From Cephalotus follicularis (Eukaryota > Streptophyta > Magnoliopsida > Oxalidales > Cephalotaceae), in NCBI GenBank assembly GCA_001972305.1, contig BDDD01000360.1:292916-356915 (forward strand): 64,000 nucleotides of DNA. Reading direction: 5' to 3'. A program made the translations under genes and the position numbers. The notes beneath the pieces were generated by a model. The model saw nothing but the letters and a program-made list of their open reading frames with translations, was not told the DNA's origin and did no database searches. Shown one piece after another: positions 54,241-64,000 of this stretch (position 1 is its first letter; the number at the start of each line of letters is the position of its first letter).

Positions 54241-55463
54241 GGTCACTCAAAGTATTAAGAAGTGTTTTGTGAAATTTTTTATGAAATGATTTTATGACAT
54301 GAACAACTACTGGATTGCGATCCAGTGAGGATTAATCCAGTAAAAGATTAATGAATAAACCACCCTTGGATTGCGATCCAAGGGGAATGGAGCGAGATGC
54401 TCAAGGTTAATGGAGCCGAGCGTGCTCACGGACATGTATGTGATGTAAGGATAGTAATCGGAGAGTGCATAATACCCCGGTGAAGCGGTGTGAAAGGGTT
54501 CATTAGAGGTTCACGACCATTAAGTTTTATGAAATGTTCTGTTTCATGAGATATGAACAGAAAAAGGGTTTTAAAGATGTTTTGTTAATGAATGTGAAGA
54601 AAATGATTTTACTGATGTTTTCAAGTATGGCTGTGATACAAGCCAAAAGAAAGTATGATTGGAAAACGTTTTTGATTGTTTTCAAGTATGTCGGTGTTAT
54701 ACACCAGAAAATGCATGATTTTAGAAATGTTCCGATTTTATGAAAGTTATCCGAAAATGGATTTCGATAGTACAATGTTCTGGTTTTGAAAACTAGAAGA
54801 AGATTTTCAATGATGGTTTGAAATGTATGATGTTGAAACGTTTTGATAAAGATTATCAAAAATAACGGATTTTGATAACGTTTTATGACTATCTTTCTTA
54901 CTGAGCTCTTTAAAACTCACTCATTTCAATGTCTTGTTTTCAATAAATCTTCCAGGAAACGTTGAATGCGAAGTTGCGGGCTTTAGAGGAAGTTCGCAAA
55001 AGAAGAGTAAGGAAAGGAAGTATGATATGCTATGCAGTTATGTTTTAATGTCATGTGTTAATGTTTTCCGCCTTGTAACGTTTTATGATAAACGATGTGT
55101 GGATGTTAAATTATGGACATGAACCTATAGGTTATGATTTTTTTATGTAAGATGATGATATCAAAAGTTATTGAACATACTTGAGAGTATGAGAAGTTAA
55201 TGGTAAATGTGAGTATATGATTCTTTTATGATGTAAAAAGATTTATGTTTTTCCGCTGTGTAAGGTTACATATTAAGTGATGTACAAATGCGAAGATATG
55301 TAAGCATATGTGATCCTGTGAAGCGATAAGCATATTGAATATGATATGAAATGGATCGTTAAATGGTTAAACGATTTGACGGTCAAAGATCACACCCAAC
55401 GTAACGCACCGATCTTCGGAGCTCGCTTTGAGCTTAAAGTGGACTCAGGTCGGGGGCGCTACA

Positions 55464-56645
55464 TGTCATATCCACTCGACTCCTCCATGTTATCCACCGA
55501 GTCTTTCACTTTGATTACCTTTTCATCAAGATTCTTGTACAAGTTATCCGCATGCCCTTTCAAGCTATCAAACCTACTAGCCATAGAAACATCCAATGAA
55601 TCAAAATGAGCATTCAACTGCTCAAGCAACCAATGATATTGAGAAGTTGAAGATCCTTCCTTTTCCCATATGGGATTGTCTTCTTCCCTTTTTTGAACTT
55701 CTTCTTCCTTTTCTTCTTCTTCTTCTCCAATCTCTTGTAGCTGGTTTCTTTTTTGGAGCGTATACCCATTCTACCCTTCTCATCAACCATCCCATTTTAT
55801 GAATGGTTACCGCATTGTAGATATCATACGTACCCATGTCTATGCCAAATTCTTTCTCCAATGGTATATCAAAATGCTTCAAAACAAGAGTAAGCATTAT
55901 ACCATAAGGCAAAATACCTTTCATCTTTCCACAAGCCTTAATCATATGCCTCATAATAAGTAAAGGTGAATTATAAGTCCTACCGGTCACCACATTCATC
56001 ATGAGAAACAACTCAATGCTACTAATTGATTTATAGCCCCCTCCACTCGGATACACTTGTTGCGTAATTACATGATGCAATAACCTTTTATTGATAGCAA
56101 GCTTGTTAGTAGGCCTCTCCATGGTTTCAAAAACATCTTCATTCAGATAGAACCTTCTCGAACTGTCCATCATAGAGAAGTTATCGATTCTAGGAAATCT
56201 TTTATACTTCATTTCCCTACCACATCTAGTAGGGATTCTCAAAATAACACCTAGTCCAACCTCGTTGAACTCAAAACCAACACCATTTATAGTAGAACTA
56301 ATAAAGAAATAAGCATCGCAATCATCTCCTATATGCTTCAAATTTGAATAAAATTCCCTAATAGCATCTGCATATATACTTTCATTAATCAAAAAATAAA
56401 GGAATCCAACACATTCTTGCAAACCATTCACTTAGAAAAAATCCAACAAAGTCACAATAGGCAAAATCTATCCTCCCACCACCAAAAACTGACATAGCTT
56501 TGAACTTTTTGTCCTACCTTAGTAATTGAGGTTCAGGATAAATTGGAACTTTCATATGAGGTTGCTGAGATCCGTGAGCCACTTCCTATCCCTTCCTCTG
56601 AGTGGGTATCTTCTTCTTTAGTGCCTAATTCTTTCTAGGGTTTTA
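55464..56645 (-). pseudogene. E15 second ORF: putative plant transposon protein (Transposase_32-like)
   Basis: Open for 269 codons (56,431-55,622), starting before INESIYADAIREFYSNLKHI, a phrase close to the VREFYANL signature of the plant putative transposon protein domain (PF20167-type). Then GVGFEFNEVGLGVILRIPTR, a middle helical region with LLHHVITQQVYPSGGGYKSI, and a basic RRRRRKGRR stretch. After a frameshift near 55,630 a coiled-coil-like LDVSMASRFDSLKGHADNLY leads to the E16 insertion, and the end lies at 49,998. Upstream (56,432-56,645) further parts are readable in other frames. The function is unknown; such ORFs are found in plant retroelements, and the family call is by memory of its pattern. 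Confidence 0.65.
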
Positions 56646-57074
56646 TATGGAGAGATATAATGCAATAGATGATGTGAAATAATGTAGATTTATTTAAGAT
56701 GATTTTAAATGATAAATGAGATGTAAATTACGACTTTTGATATGCCAATTTTAAGAAAAGCGTTACTAAACTAGGGTGGGGGTAAAGAAATGTTGCCTGA
56801 ATACCTTTTGGGTATATATATCGCGACGAAAAACGTCGACCTGTAAAAGTAATAACGTCAATCTGTAAGACACGTCGCTGCGTTCTTATCAACACGTTGA
56901 ATTGCGGAGAAAATATCGGAACAATAAACAGATGTAATCAAACAATGTAATAACATGTACATTATGTATCAAAAATATAATGTACCATAAGGCGAAATCA
57001 GGATTCTTCAAATGCTATATACATAAGTGATTACCGATATATACATATCTTACAAAATGAATTTTCAAATTTTG
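56646..57074 (-). other. E15 spacer between gag and second ORF
   Basis: AT-rich, with no recognised domain. It carries GACGAAAAACGTCGACC and ACACGTCGCTGCG words near 56,825-56,880, so the motif also occurs outside LTRs here. In an autonomous SIRE element, pol would occupy this place. Confidence 0.5.
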
Positions 57075-58619
57075 GTTTTTGGTACTCAAACACTTTTGGG
57101 TCCATCTTGGTTAGTCACATAAGTTCCTTTAGGAACCCAAACCTTTTTGGATTTAGTGTTTTTAGAGAAATCCTTTTTTAGATAGCAAGTAGTAAAACTA
57201 TGTCCCTTTTTACAGCAAATATTACAAATTTGTTTGTTCTTTTCTCTTAATTCCAGAAATTTTTGAAAATTCTTGGCATATTGCATTTCATCATATCTTA
57301 ATCCGGCTTTATTAAACACGCACCTTTGCATTCCAAAAAAAGCATCAAGCTTTTCACTTCCATTAGAAAATTTGGAAAACGTTCGTTTTAAAGTATTATT
57401 TTCAATTTTCAGATTCTTATTATCATTTTCAAGTGAATTTGAACTTTCATTTTTATCTTCTATCATTCTATTTAGGTTCAAAATTTCTTTTTTTAACAAC
57501 TTGTTTTCTTTCGTAATTCTCTTAACATTTCTTTTTAACAACATATTTTCATTGTTAAGTTTTTCAAAAATAGAGATAATTTCATCATAATTTACCTCCA
57601 TGTTGCTTTCATATTCTTCTTCAAATGCCATCAAAGCTAGTTGAGCTTCCTCATCATTTGATTCCTTATCGGAACTAGATACATCATTATCGCTCCTTGT
57701 AACCATCGTAGCTTTTTTCTTTCTAGAACACTCCTTTCTTTTTCAACCTTGGACATTCATTTTTGAAGTGTCCGGCTTGTTGCATTCAAAACATGTAAGT
57801 TCTTCCTTTTTGGGTTCTTGCTTGGAAGATTGTCCTTCTTCAAATTTTTCCAACAAATTTTTTTATGGAAAAAAATTTCTTGAACTTTCTTGTGATGAAT
57901 ATCATATCGTCATCACTTTCATCATCATTATCTTATTCATATTTAAGAGTAATAATCTTCTACTTTTTAAGTTTTTTTTCTTCATCTTCATCTTGAAGCT
58001 TTATGATCATATCATGTGTCATTAGAGATCCAAATAACTCTTCCAGCGGTAGTTCATTGAGATTTTTAGCTTCCTCAATAGCATTAACTTTAGGCATCCA
58101 ACTTTTGGGAAGACACCTAAGAATCTTTCTTACCAATTCACTGTTAGTATAAATCTTACCAAGAGCTTGCAAGGAATTGATAATATTGATAAAACGAATA
58201 TACATGCTTGAGATAGTTTCATTTTCCCGCATGCTAAACATTTCATATTCTCTAGTTACCGTATTTATCTTGGCATCCTTGGCTTGATTGGTACCTTCAT
58301 AGGTAACTTCGAGTCTATCCCATATTTCTTTTGTGATAGAACAAGAAGATACTCTATTAAACTCATTTGAATTCAAAGTACAAATAATAACATGTTTAGC
58401 TTTTGCATTCAACTAAAATTTTCTTCTATCATCATCATTAAACATGTGTCTTGGTTTAAGACTTCTAGCACTATCATTAGAAATAATAGTAGGTAAATCA
58501 AGTTCATCAATTATAACATCCCATAATTTAAAATCAAGAGCTTAAATAAATATAGTCATTTTAGCCTTCCAATGACTATAGTTATTACAATCTGAAAAAG
58601 GAGGTTTAGAGATTGACAT
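57075..58619 (-). pseudogene. gag: E15 SIRE-type copia gag (pseudogene)
   Basis: An ATG at 58,619 opens MSISKPPFSDCNNYSHWK, typical of UBN2-type gag of SIRE elements. Two stops occur before NAKAKHVIICTLNSNEFNRV (58,412). Then comes ITKEIWDRLEVTYEGTNQAK, ILRCLPKSWMPKVNAIEEAK and LPLEELFGSLMTHDMIIKLQ. A first zinc knuckle CFECNKP(G)HFKNEC near 57,745-57,790 has a one-base loss. From 57,706 a long heptad-like coiled coil (IFEKLNNENMLLKRN) is followed by a second knuckle CNICCKKGHSFTTC at about 57,185-57,226 and the KKVWVPKGTYVTN end. About 515 codons in all, near the family length, so only pol is missing. Confidence 0.87.
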
Positions 58620-58690
58620 ACTCTCACTATTGCATCTGTTCATATCCATGATGATCTTTGTACATTTAACAATTAAGAATTATAAGGTAA

Positions 58691-58704
58691 CCGCTTTGAT
58701 ACCA
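58691..58704 (-). other. E15 primer-binding site (tRNA-Met type)
   Basis: Minus strand TGGTATCAAAGCGG, two bases from the 5' LTR. One base differs from the TGGTATCAGAGC standard. Confidence 0.83.
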
Positions 58705-58706
58705 AT

Positions 58707-59689
58707 TGAAAGAATATACGCGGGGGGTGAATTGCATATTCTATGGATATGTATACTTTTTTTTAATTTCTCCCTAAGGCTTTCCCCTGAGTATTTCACT
58801 AGTATTCTTCCCGAATACATACCACAATTTGAAATCTGGGTGTAAATTGAAAACACCTTTACACTTCAGTGATTCACCCAATCACTAAGCTAACCTCTCA
58901 CTTAGAGACTTTTAAGAGCTCACAACTCTCGATTACAACTTAGAAGATTTCAGTAGCTTTTTACAAAGTAGAAAACCTCACAACTTAGTCATTTCTTGAT
59001 GCTAGAATTTGTCTAGTAAAGCTTTTTTATAGCTGAAAAATCAATCTTGTAGCCCTTAGGAGCATGTATGAAAATTCCAAGATTGTTGCATTTTGTTAAC
59101 TAGCCATTAGGTACAAATCTGCTCCAAGACATCGACTAAATTGCATAAAACGTATACTTAATGCCAACCTTTGACTTATGTCCCTGTCTTTGACCACCAA
59201 AAGCGTCACTGCTTTCTGTTTAAACATCGCATTGTTCTTGCTTTTTTCAGATATGTCGCATTTATTTCCTTATACGTTGGCTTGTTCTTTATTTTGTCCA
59301 AAACGTCACTTTTGTAGTTTAACATCGCCATAATATTGAGCACTAACTTTTTGAACTATGTTGAACGTCAACTTGAGATAAAAATGTCTCCTTAATACTG
59401 AGCGCTGACTATGTGACATGCGCTGAATATCGACTGAATTTCGCTCGACGTCTCCATGTTCATCTTTTCTTCCTGCACAAGTCATAAGAAACCTAGCACC
59501 TCGCCTTTATTGGGAATAACGTCGACTGTATTGGTTTATATTAGTACAATTCAGATTTTTGAAGTTTTTTTCTTCTTTGTGAGCTAAGTACTTATCTATG
59601 AGTTCTTTAATTAACTTAGCCATTATATTAATCATTTTTTATCATCAAAATCATATGTTCATGTTCTTTTAAGGGTTAAAAACTCAACA
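58707..59689 (-). repeat. E15 5' LTR
   Basis: Plus-strand ends are TGAAAGAATATACG and AAAAACTCAACA, 983 bp. Compared with the 3' LTR it has lost about 245 bp after its first 25 bases. Motif array at 59,195-59,470. Confidence 0.87.
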
Positions 59690-59851
59690 ACCATGACATG
59701 TGGAGAGACATGTGTGCCACCATGGCGCGTGTGGGAGATCTTTCAGAAAGGAGAGCTGCTAAAGTTGGGCGTCGATCACGGAGGGACGATGCCTTAGCCA
59801 GATTCCTGAAACTTAGCCGTCATGTTTTCATGGGACATATAGAGCCTTTTG
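59690..59851 (+). pseudogene. gag: E6 gag fragment, first copy of the tandem duplication
   Basis: A 162-bp piece of E6 gag: DMWRDMCATMARVGDL, RRDDALARFLKLSR and HVFMGHIEPF. It repeats at 60,822-60,983 in the longer gag part. It ends abruptly at GAGCCTTTTGTA, followed by a short inverted filler and a second copy of the E15 LTR. It cannot be translated into a useful protein. Confidence 0.85.
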
Positions 59852-59880
59852 TATCCATAGAATTGCATATCCTATGGATA
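59852..59880. repeat. Duplication junction with 9-bp snap-back inverted repeat
   Basis: TATCCATAG (59,852-59,860) and CTATGGATA (59,872-59,880) are perfect reverse complements, 11 bases apart, exactly at the breakpoint. The first is not part of gag or of the LTR order and looks copied from the second. Confidence 0.8.
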
Positions 59881-60821
59881 TGTATACTTTTTTTTATTTC
59901 TCCCTAAGGCTTCCCCCTGAGTATTTCACTAGTATTCTTCCCGAATACATTCCACAATTTGAGTTCTGGGTGTAAATTGAAAACACCTTTACACTTCAGT
60001 GATTCACCCAATTACTAAGCTAACCTCTCACTTAGAGACTTTCAAGAGCTCACAACTCTCGATTACAACTTAGAATATTTCATTAGCTTTTTACAAAGTA
60101 GAAAACCTCACAACTTAGTCATTTCTTGATGCTAGAATTTGTCTAGTAAAGCCTTTTTATAGCTGAAAAATCAATCTTGCAGTCGTTAGGAGCGTGTATA
60201 AAAATTCCAAGATTGTTGCATTTTGTTAACTAGCCAGTAGCTAAAAATCTGCTCCAAGACGTCGACTGAATTACATAAAACTTTGACTTAATGCCAACCT
60301 TTGACTTATGTCCCTGTCTTTGACCACCAAAAGCGTCACCGCTTTCTGTTTAAACGTCGCATTGTTCTTGCTTTTTTCAGATACGCCGCATTTATTTCCT
60401 TATACATTGACTTGTTCTTTATTTTGTCCAAAACGTCACTTTTGTAGTTTAACATCGCTATAATGTTGAGCACTGACTTTTTGAACTATGTTGAACGTCA
60501 ACTTGAGATAAAAATGTCTCATTAATACTGAGCGCTGACTATTTGACATGCGCTGAATATCGACTAAATTTGGCTAGATGTCTCCATGTTCATCTTTTCT
60601 TCCTGCACAAGTCATAAGAAACCTAGCACCTCGACTTTATTGGGAATAACGTCAACTGTATTGGTTTATATTAGTACAATTCAGATTTTTGAAGTTTTTT
60701 TTCTTCTTTGTGAGCTAAGTACTTATCTATGAGTTCTTTAATTAACTTAGCCATTACATTAATCATTTTTTTATCATCAAAATCATATGTTCATGTTCTT
60801 TTAAGGGTTAAAAACTCAACA
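59861..60821 (-). repeat. Second copy of the E15 5' LTR (tandem duplication)
   Basis: Begins AATTGCATATCC, lacking about the first 22 bases of the LTR, and ends AAAAACTCAACA. Offset to the first copy is about 1,132 bp. Both copies share the deletion of the 5' LTR, so the duplication came after it. Motif array at 60,330-60,600. Confidence 0.87.
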
Positions 60822-61620
60822 ACCATGACATGTGGAGAGACATGCGTGCCACCATGGCGCGTGTGGGAGATCTTCTAGAAAGGAGAGCTGCTAAAGTTGG
60901 GCGTCGGTCACAGAGGGACGATGCCTTAGCCAGATTCCTGAAACTTGGCCGTCATGTTTTCATGGGACATATAGAGCCTTTTGTAGCTATGTCCTGACTC
61001 CTCCATATTGAGAAGATCTTTCCAGTAATGGAGTGCAATGATGAATAAAAGCTTCCTTTAGCTGTGTACTTGTTGCAGGGTGAAGTTGAACACTGGTGGG
61101 TGATGGTGAACACCGGCTGGACACAGTATGTAATTGAACGGACATAGACTTCTTTCTTGTCAGAGTTCAATTCTCGTTTTTTATGGATGATGAAAAGGAT
61201 AAGAGAGAAGTGGATTTAACAAATCTAGTAGAGGTGAGGACTTTGCAGAAGAAGTCAGGAAACTTAGAAATCAAACCAACACCCAGCCTGCACCTTCTTC
61301 ATGACAAGGTGGTGGTAGCAACTATGGTAGTGGAAAGTCGTAACGAACGGATAGTAGTGGATCTCCTAGTGGAGGCTACTAGAGTGGAGGTTCACAGGGA
61401 AGTCCTGGAGGACTTAGGGGTCCGCCCTAGTCTTTAGGAAGGAGAGGACAGTCACAAAGTTTATGTTAGGGATACCGATCAAGAGTACCCAAACAGGGTA
61501 CATCATCCAGATTCTCCAACGCGGGTAACCAATTTACTCTCGTACCTTGTGAGCATTGCCAGAAGACCAACCATACTTCTGATAATTGTCGTTGGCACTT
61601 AGGTAACTACTTGTCTTATG
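60822..61620 (+). pseudogene. gag: E6 gag, main part with zinc knuckle
   Basis: Continues DMRATMARVGDLLERRAAK, then the Retrotrans_gag core HVFMGHIEPF, LLHIEKIFPVMECNDE, KLPLAVYLLQGEVEHWWVMV and EFNSRF. A G/S-rich linker follows (frame of KLRNQTNTQPAPSS near 61,265), and a CCHC knuckle CEHCQKTNHTSDNC lies at about 61,548-61,590. A second knuckle is damaged: both cysteines of its first half and the last one read Y. The longest open frame, 61,183-61,437, is out of phase with the linker and is not the gene. Stops near 61,000 and 61,050 and frameshifts show decay. Confidence 0.83.
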
Positions 61621-61799
61621 GAGCCTCATATAACATTGCTAGAGACTATCCACACAGCTATGTTAAAAGAGGACAGACACTGATACCGCAGGCACAAGCA
61701 CAGAGATAGATTAGTAATGCACCGTTTTCTTCCCGAGGGAATGGTCAGTCTAAAGGAAAACAGGTTATGGAATCTGCACCAACAGATTAGACGCGAGTT

Positions 61800-62160
61800 T
61801 CTGCCATGGATCACAGAGCTGTTACTGGGTCAAACACTGTCATTGGAAGTACCTTTCAACTTTTTCAGTATTCAGCATGGGTTCTTATAGACCCAGGCTC
61901 ATCCCATTCATACATTGTATCTCATTTTGCATGCCGCATGGGTTTGAAACCTAAGTTCTTACTGTTCCTGATGGAGGGGAGTACACCTATTGGTGAGTCA
62001 GTGACTACTGATAGTGTGTGTAGAGGCTGTATTGTATAGATTGATTGTCGTAGTCTACGAGCCGATCTTATTTTTTAATCAATGAATGAATTGGATGTGA
62101 TCATTGGTATGGACTGGTTGTCAGCACTTTATGCTCAAGTGGACTTAGATAATAAATTTT
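61800..62160 (+). pseudogene. E6 aspartic protease (pseudogene)
   Basis: VIGSTFQLFQYSAWVLIDPG with SSHSYIVSHF at 61,840-61,930, STPIGESVTTDSVCRGC, then after a stop at 62,039 ADLIF and ELDVIIGMDWLSALYAQVDL. It lines up residue for residue with the E14 protease. The DPGS active site is shared with E14. The product would cut gag-pol. Confidence 0.83.
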
Positions 62161-62299
62161 TGACCTTCAACTTACTAGGTTAGTCACCTTTCCGATTTGT
62201 GGGAACTTTTGAGCCACAGACTATACGGATGATTTCAGCTATGCATACAGGCTGACTACTGAGGCAGGGTTGTTAGGGATTCCTGGAACATGTCATTGA

Positions 62300-63075
62300 C
62301 ACAGACAAATGGCAACCTAGAATAGAGGATAATTTAGTAGTTTGTGACTTTGAGGATGTGTTTTGTCAGGACTTAACGTCCTTATCGTCTAATAGAGAGA
62401 CCAAATTTGTTATTGACTTGATGCCAGGAACAGTTCCAATTTCTAGAGTACTGTACCAAATGACACTGATTAAACTGAAGGAGTTGAAGTTACAACTTTA
62501 GGACATTTTTGACAAAGGTTTCATAAGACCTAGTGTTTTACCCTCGGGAGCACCGACCATTTTTGTCAAGAAGAAAGATGGGTCATTGAGTATATGCATT
62601 GATTATCAACAACTCTACAGGGCCACTATGAAGAATAAGTATACCCTACCGCATATTGACAAGTTGTCTGACCAGCTTAGAGGTTCTACAGTTTTCTCAA
62701 AGCTTGACTTAATGTCAGGTTAACATCAGCTGAGGGTAAGGCAAGAGGAAATAGCATAGACTGCTTTCAAATCACGATACGACCACTACGAGTTTCTGGT
62801 TATGCCTTTGCGTGTGACCAATGCACTGACCGCTTTCATGGACTTTCTAAATCGTGTGTTCAGCCCTTATCTGGACCAGTTTATAGTGGTTTTCATTGAT
62901 GACATCTTGGTAATTTCTAAGACTGATGAGGAGCATGCACAACATCTTTATATTGTTTTACAGTTGCTGAGAGACCGACAATTGTATGCCAAGTTCAACA
63001 AGTGCGAATTGTGGTTGACCAAAGTTTCCATCTTGGGGCACATCATATCTAGTGCTGAGTTTAGTGGTTGATCTA
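62300..63075 (+). pseudogene. E6 reverse transcriptase (pseudogene)
   Basis: Gypsy RT, almost full: [60 protein letters not shown], then [32 protein letters not shown] and [17 protein letters not shown]. The catalytic FIDD box is at 62,893-62,904, followed by [13 protein letters not shown] and ILGHIIS. Stops occur near 62,501, 62,720 and 62,757. FGVTNAPAAF of the family reads RVTNALTAF here. Confidence 0.9.
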
Positions 63076-63720
63076 GCCAAGATTGAGACTATTAGAGATT
63101 GGAGATAGCCGACAAATGTGACAGAAGTTCATAGTTTCTTGGGACCGATAAGATATCACCGCAGGTTTGTTGAGGGTTTGTCACGAATTGCCACACCGTT
63201 GACTCTATTAACACAAAAATAGGCTGCATTTGTATGGAAATCTACCTATGAACGGAGTTTCCAAGGGATAAAGGAGAGATTGATTTATGCTATTATCTTA
63301 GCTTTTCCCGATGGGAACGAAGACTTTGTTTTCTACACCGATGCTTTAGGAAAAGGACTGGGTTGTGTCCTTATGCAGTATGAAAAAGTTATTGTCTATG
63401 CATCCAAGAAGATCAAACCACATGAGGACAACTATACGGTACATGATCTTGAGTTGGCCATTGTGCCTTATAGAAATGACGCCACTATCTTTATGGTACC
63501 GAGTTTGATGTCTTCATCGATCACAAGAGTTTGAAGCACATGTTCACACCGTAGGATCAGAACATGAGGCAACAAAAATGGTTCGAACTGCTCAAAGACT
63601 ACAACTCTGAGATGTAGTAGTATCATCCCAAGAAAGCGAATGTAGCCTTTGATGCACTAAGTCACAAAATGGCTTGTATGACACATTCTTCCATTCATGC
63701 ACAACCATTATTGCTTGACA
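63076..63720 (+). pseudogene. E6 RNase H (pseudogene)
   Basis: RNase H degrades the RNA of the RNA-DNA hybrid. EVHSFLG and RFVEGLSRIATPLT (in other frames) lead to [19 protein letters not shown], with the catalytic Asp at 63,340. Then [20 protein letters not shown], with E in YTVHDLELA, and [30 protein letters not shown] near 63,630 ends the domain. Frameshifts fall near 63,100 and 63,470 and stops are spread across the region. Confidence 0.87.
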
Positions 63721-64000
63721 AGATCAAAGAAGCTTAGAGTACAGATACTGAGTTGTAGAAATTGGCAACAGATACTAAGGGAGAGTTGAAACCAAATTTC
63801 ACTCTTCTTACCGACGAATTCCTGAGGTACTGAGGCCGTGTATGTGTTCCAACCAATAGTGAGTTAAAAGATGAGCTTTTATCTTAAGCTCGTAGATCTC
63901 ATTTTTCCATTCATCGAAGATGTATCGAGATTTTAAAATTCACTATTGGTGGAATAACATGAAGAGAGAGATTGTTGAGTTCATATCCAAGTGCCTAACT
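63721..64000 (+). pseudogene. E6 integrase, N-terminal zinc-binding region (cut by the window end)
   Basis: DKIKEA...ELKPNFTLLTDE links RNase H to integrase. Then [16 protein letters not shown] and [13 protein letters not shown] represent the HHCC zinc-binding region, of which one H and one C are visible. The catalytic core must lie beyond 64,000. Stops near 63,739 and 63,832 show that this part is dead as well. Confidence 0.75.

Larger units (their letters stand above)
50206..55463 (+). mobile_element. E16: solo LTR in E15 (split by E17)
   Basis: TGTAACGACCCG...GGGGGCGCTACA with TSD TGTCA at 50,201-50,205 and 55,464-55,468. Its own sequence is about 2.85 kb (50,206-50,385 and 52,799-55,463). 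E10 is a shorter reverse-oriented relative. The LTR has a GC-rich island, a CGTCGACG array at 52,850-53,090, a TATA-like TTTATATATG near 53,319, and a 44-bp tandem array. No coding domain was found; open frames here are short and not conserved with E10. Confidence 0.87.
48295..59689 (-). mobile_element. E15: SIRE-type copia element without pol, in E6 gag
   Basis: Minus-oriented. The 5' LTR is 58,707-59,689 with a PBS at 58,691-58,704, then gag (58,619-57,075), a plant-transposon-type ORF (about 56,645-55,464, finishing at 49,998), a polypurine tract and the 3' LTR at 48,295-49,522. Flanks ACCAC (48,290-48,294) and ACCAT (59,690-59,694) form a TSD with one C/T change. Autonomous SIRE elements have a gag-pol of several kilobases; here protease, integrase, RT and RNase H are all absent. 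The internal region without E16 is about 3.9 kb. This is a non-autonomous type or an old deletion product. Confidence 0.83.
20366..64000 (+). mobile_element. E6: chromovirus-like Ty3/gypsy retrotransposon, host of the right-hand nest (3' end outside window)
   Basis: The 5' LTR starts TGTAACGACCCGG at 20,366 and ends GAGTTACA at 47,970, split by E7. A tRNA-Met PBS follows at 47,974. Gag begins near 48,150, is split by E15 and resumes near 60,822. Protease, RT, RNase H and the integrase zinc-binding region then run to the end of the window. A 3' LTR is expected beyond it. The related element E14 retains a chromodomain-like C-terminal tail, and the LTRs are over 2 kb, which together suggest the Tekay/Del chromovirus clade. 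Stops in every domain show it is dead. Without inserts the visible part is only about 6.6 kb. Confidence 0.85.

Noticed and set aside
57273..57590. 105-codon plus-strand frame rich in F/L/S
   Set aside because: Antisense of the K/E/N-rich coiled coil of E15 gag.
61183..61437. 84-codon open frame starting with an acidic segment
   Set aside because: It is out of phase with the G/S-rich gag linker of E6 that leads to the zinc knuckle; no similarity in this frame.

Overview
The window is non-genic DNA from a flowering plant, most likely a eudicot; the species cannot be told from this sequence. The evidence is the element families present: Ty1/copia elements including a SIRE-type one, Ty3/gypsy chromovirus-like elements with long LTRs of 2-3 kb, and an En/Spm-type CACTA DNA transposon. 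I see no host protein-coding gene, tRNA, rRNA or CRISPR array. Nearly all 64 kb is transposons inserted into transposons. Boundaries below come from terminal TG...CA (or CACTA...TAGTG) bases, matching target-site duplications (TSDs), and host element sequence that resumes on the far side of each insert. Elements are called E1-E17.

Left block (1-18,200): a decayed copia element E1 (gag, zinc knuckle, protease, integrase, RT, all with stops) holds two inserts. One is E2 (2,399-12,571, TSD CTAAG), a gag-protease-only gypsy element. Its 3' LTR holds solo LTR E3 (6,056-12,233, ATACT), which holds solo LTR E4 (8,238-11,698, ATCAT). The other is solo LTR E5 (12,841-15,796, TGCAA), which carries a 624-base assembly gap. 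A 2.2-kb AT-rich spacer without recognised content follows.

Right block (20,366 to beyond the window): chromovirus-like gypsy element E6. Its 5' LTR is split by solo LTR E7 (22,200-47,607, AAACT). E7 contains solo LTR E8 (23,169-28,600), which contains SIRE-like solo LTR E9 (25,000-28,012, TACCT), which contains solo LTR E10 (25,507-27,334, GTTCT). E7 also contains CACTA element E11 (29,910-47,531, TSD TAC). Both E11 transposase genes are on the minus strand and are broken by solo LTR E12 (CATGG) and gypsy element E14 (38,241-45,389, ACTTC); solo LTR E13 (ATTAT) lies between them. E6 gag is interrupted by SIRE-type element E15 (48,295-59,689, ACCAC/ACCAT), which has gag and a plant-transposon-type ORF but no pol. 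E15 carries solo LTR E16 (50,206-55,463, TGTCA), which carries solo LTR E17 (50,386-52,797). A 1.13-kb tandem duplication covers one E15 LTR plus a piece of E6 gag. E6 gag, protease, RT, RNase H and the start of integrase then run to the window end.

Nothing here looks intact. Two signals go beyond the nesting. First, seven long gypsy LTRs share a GGCTAAC-flanked stem-loop, several with a UUCG tetraloop, about 290-400 bp from the LTR 3' end; it contains a G.U wobble that pairs only in the sense RNA. Second, clustered CpG-rich palindromes built on CGTCGACG recur in LTRs of both gypsy and copia elements and vary in copy number even between the two LTRs of one element. Everything was read by eye; identities and ages were not computed.
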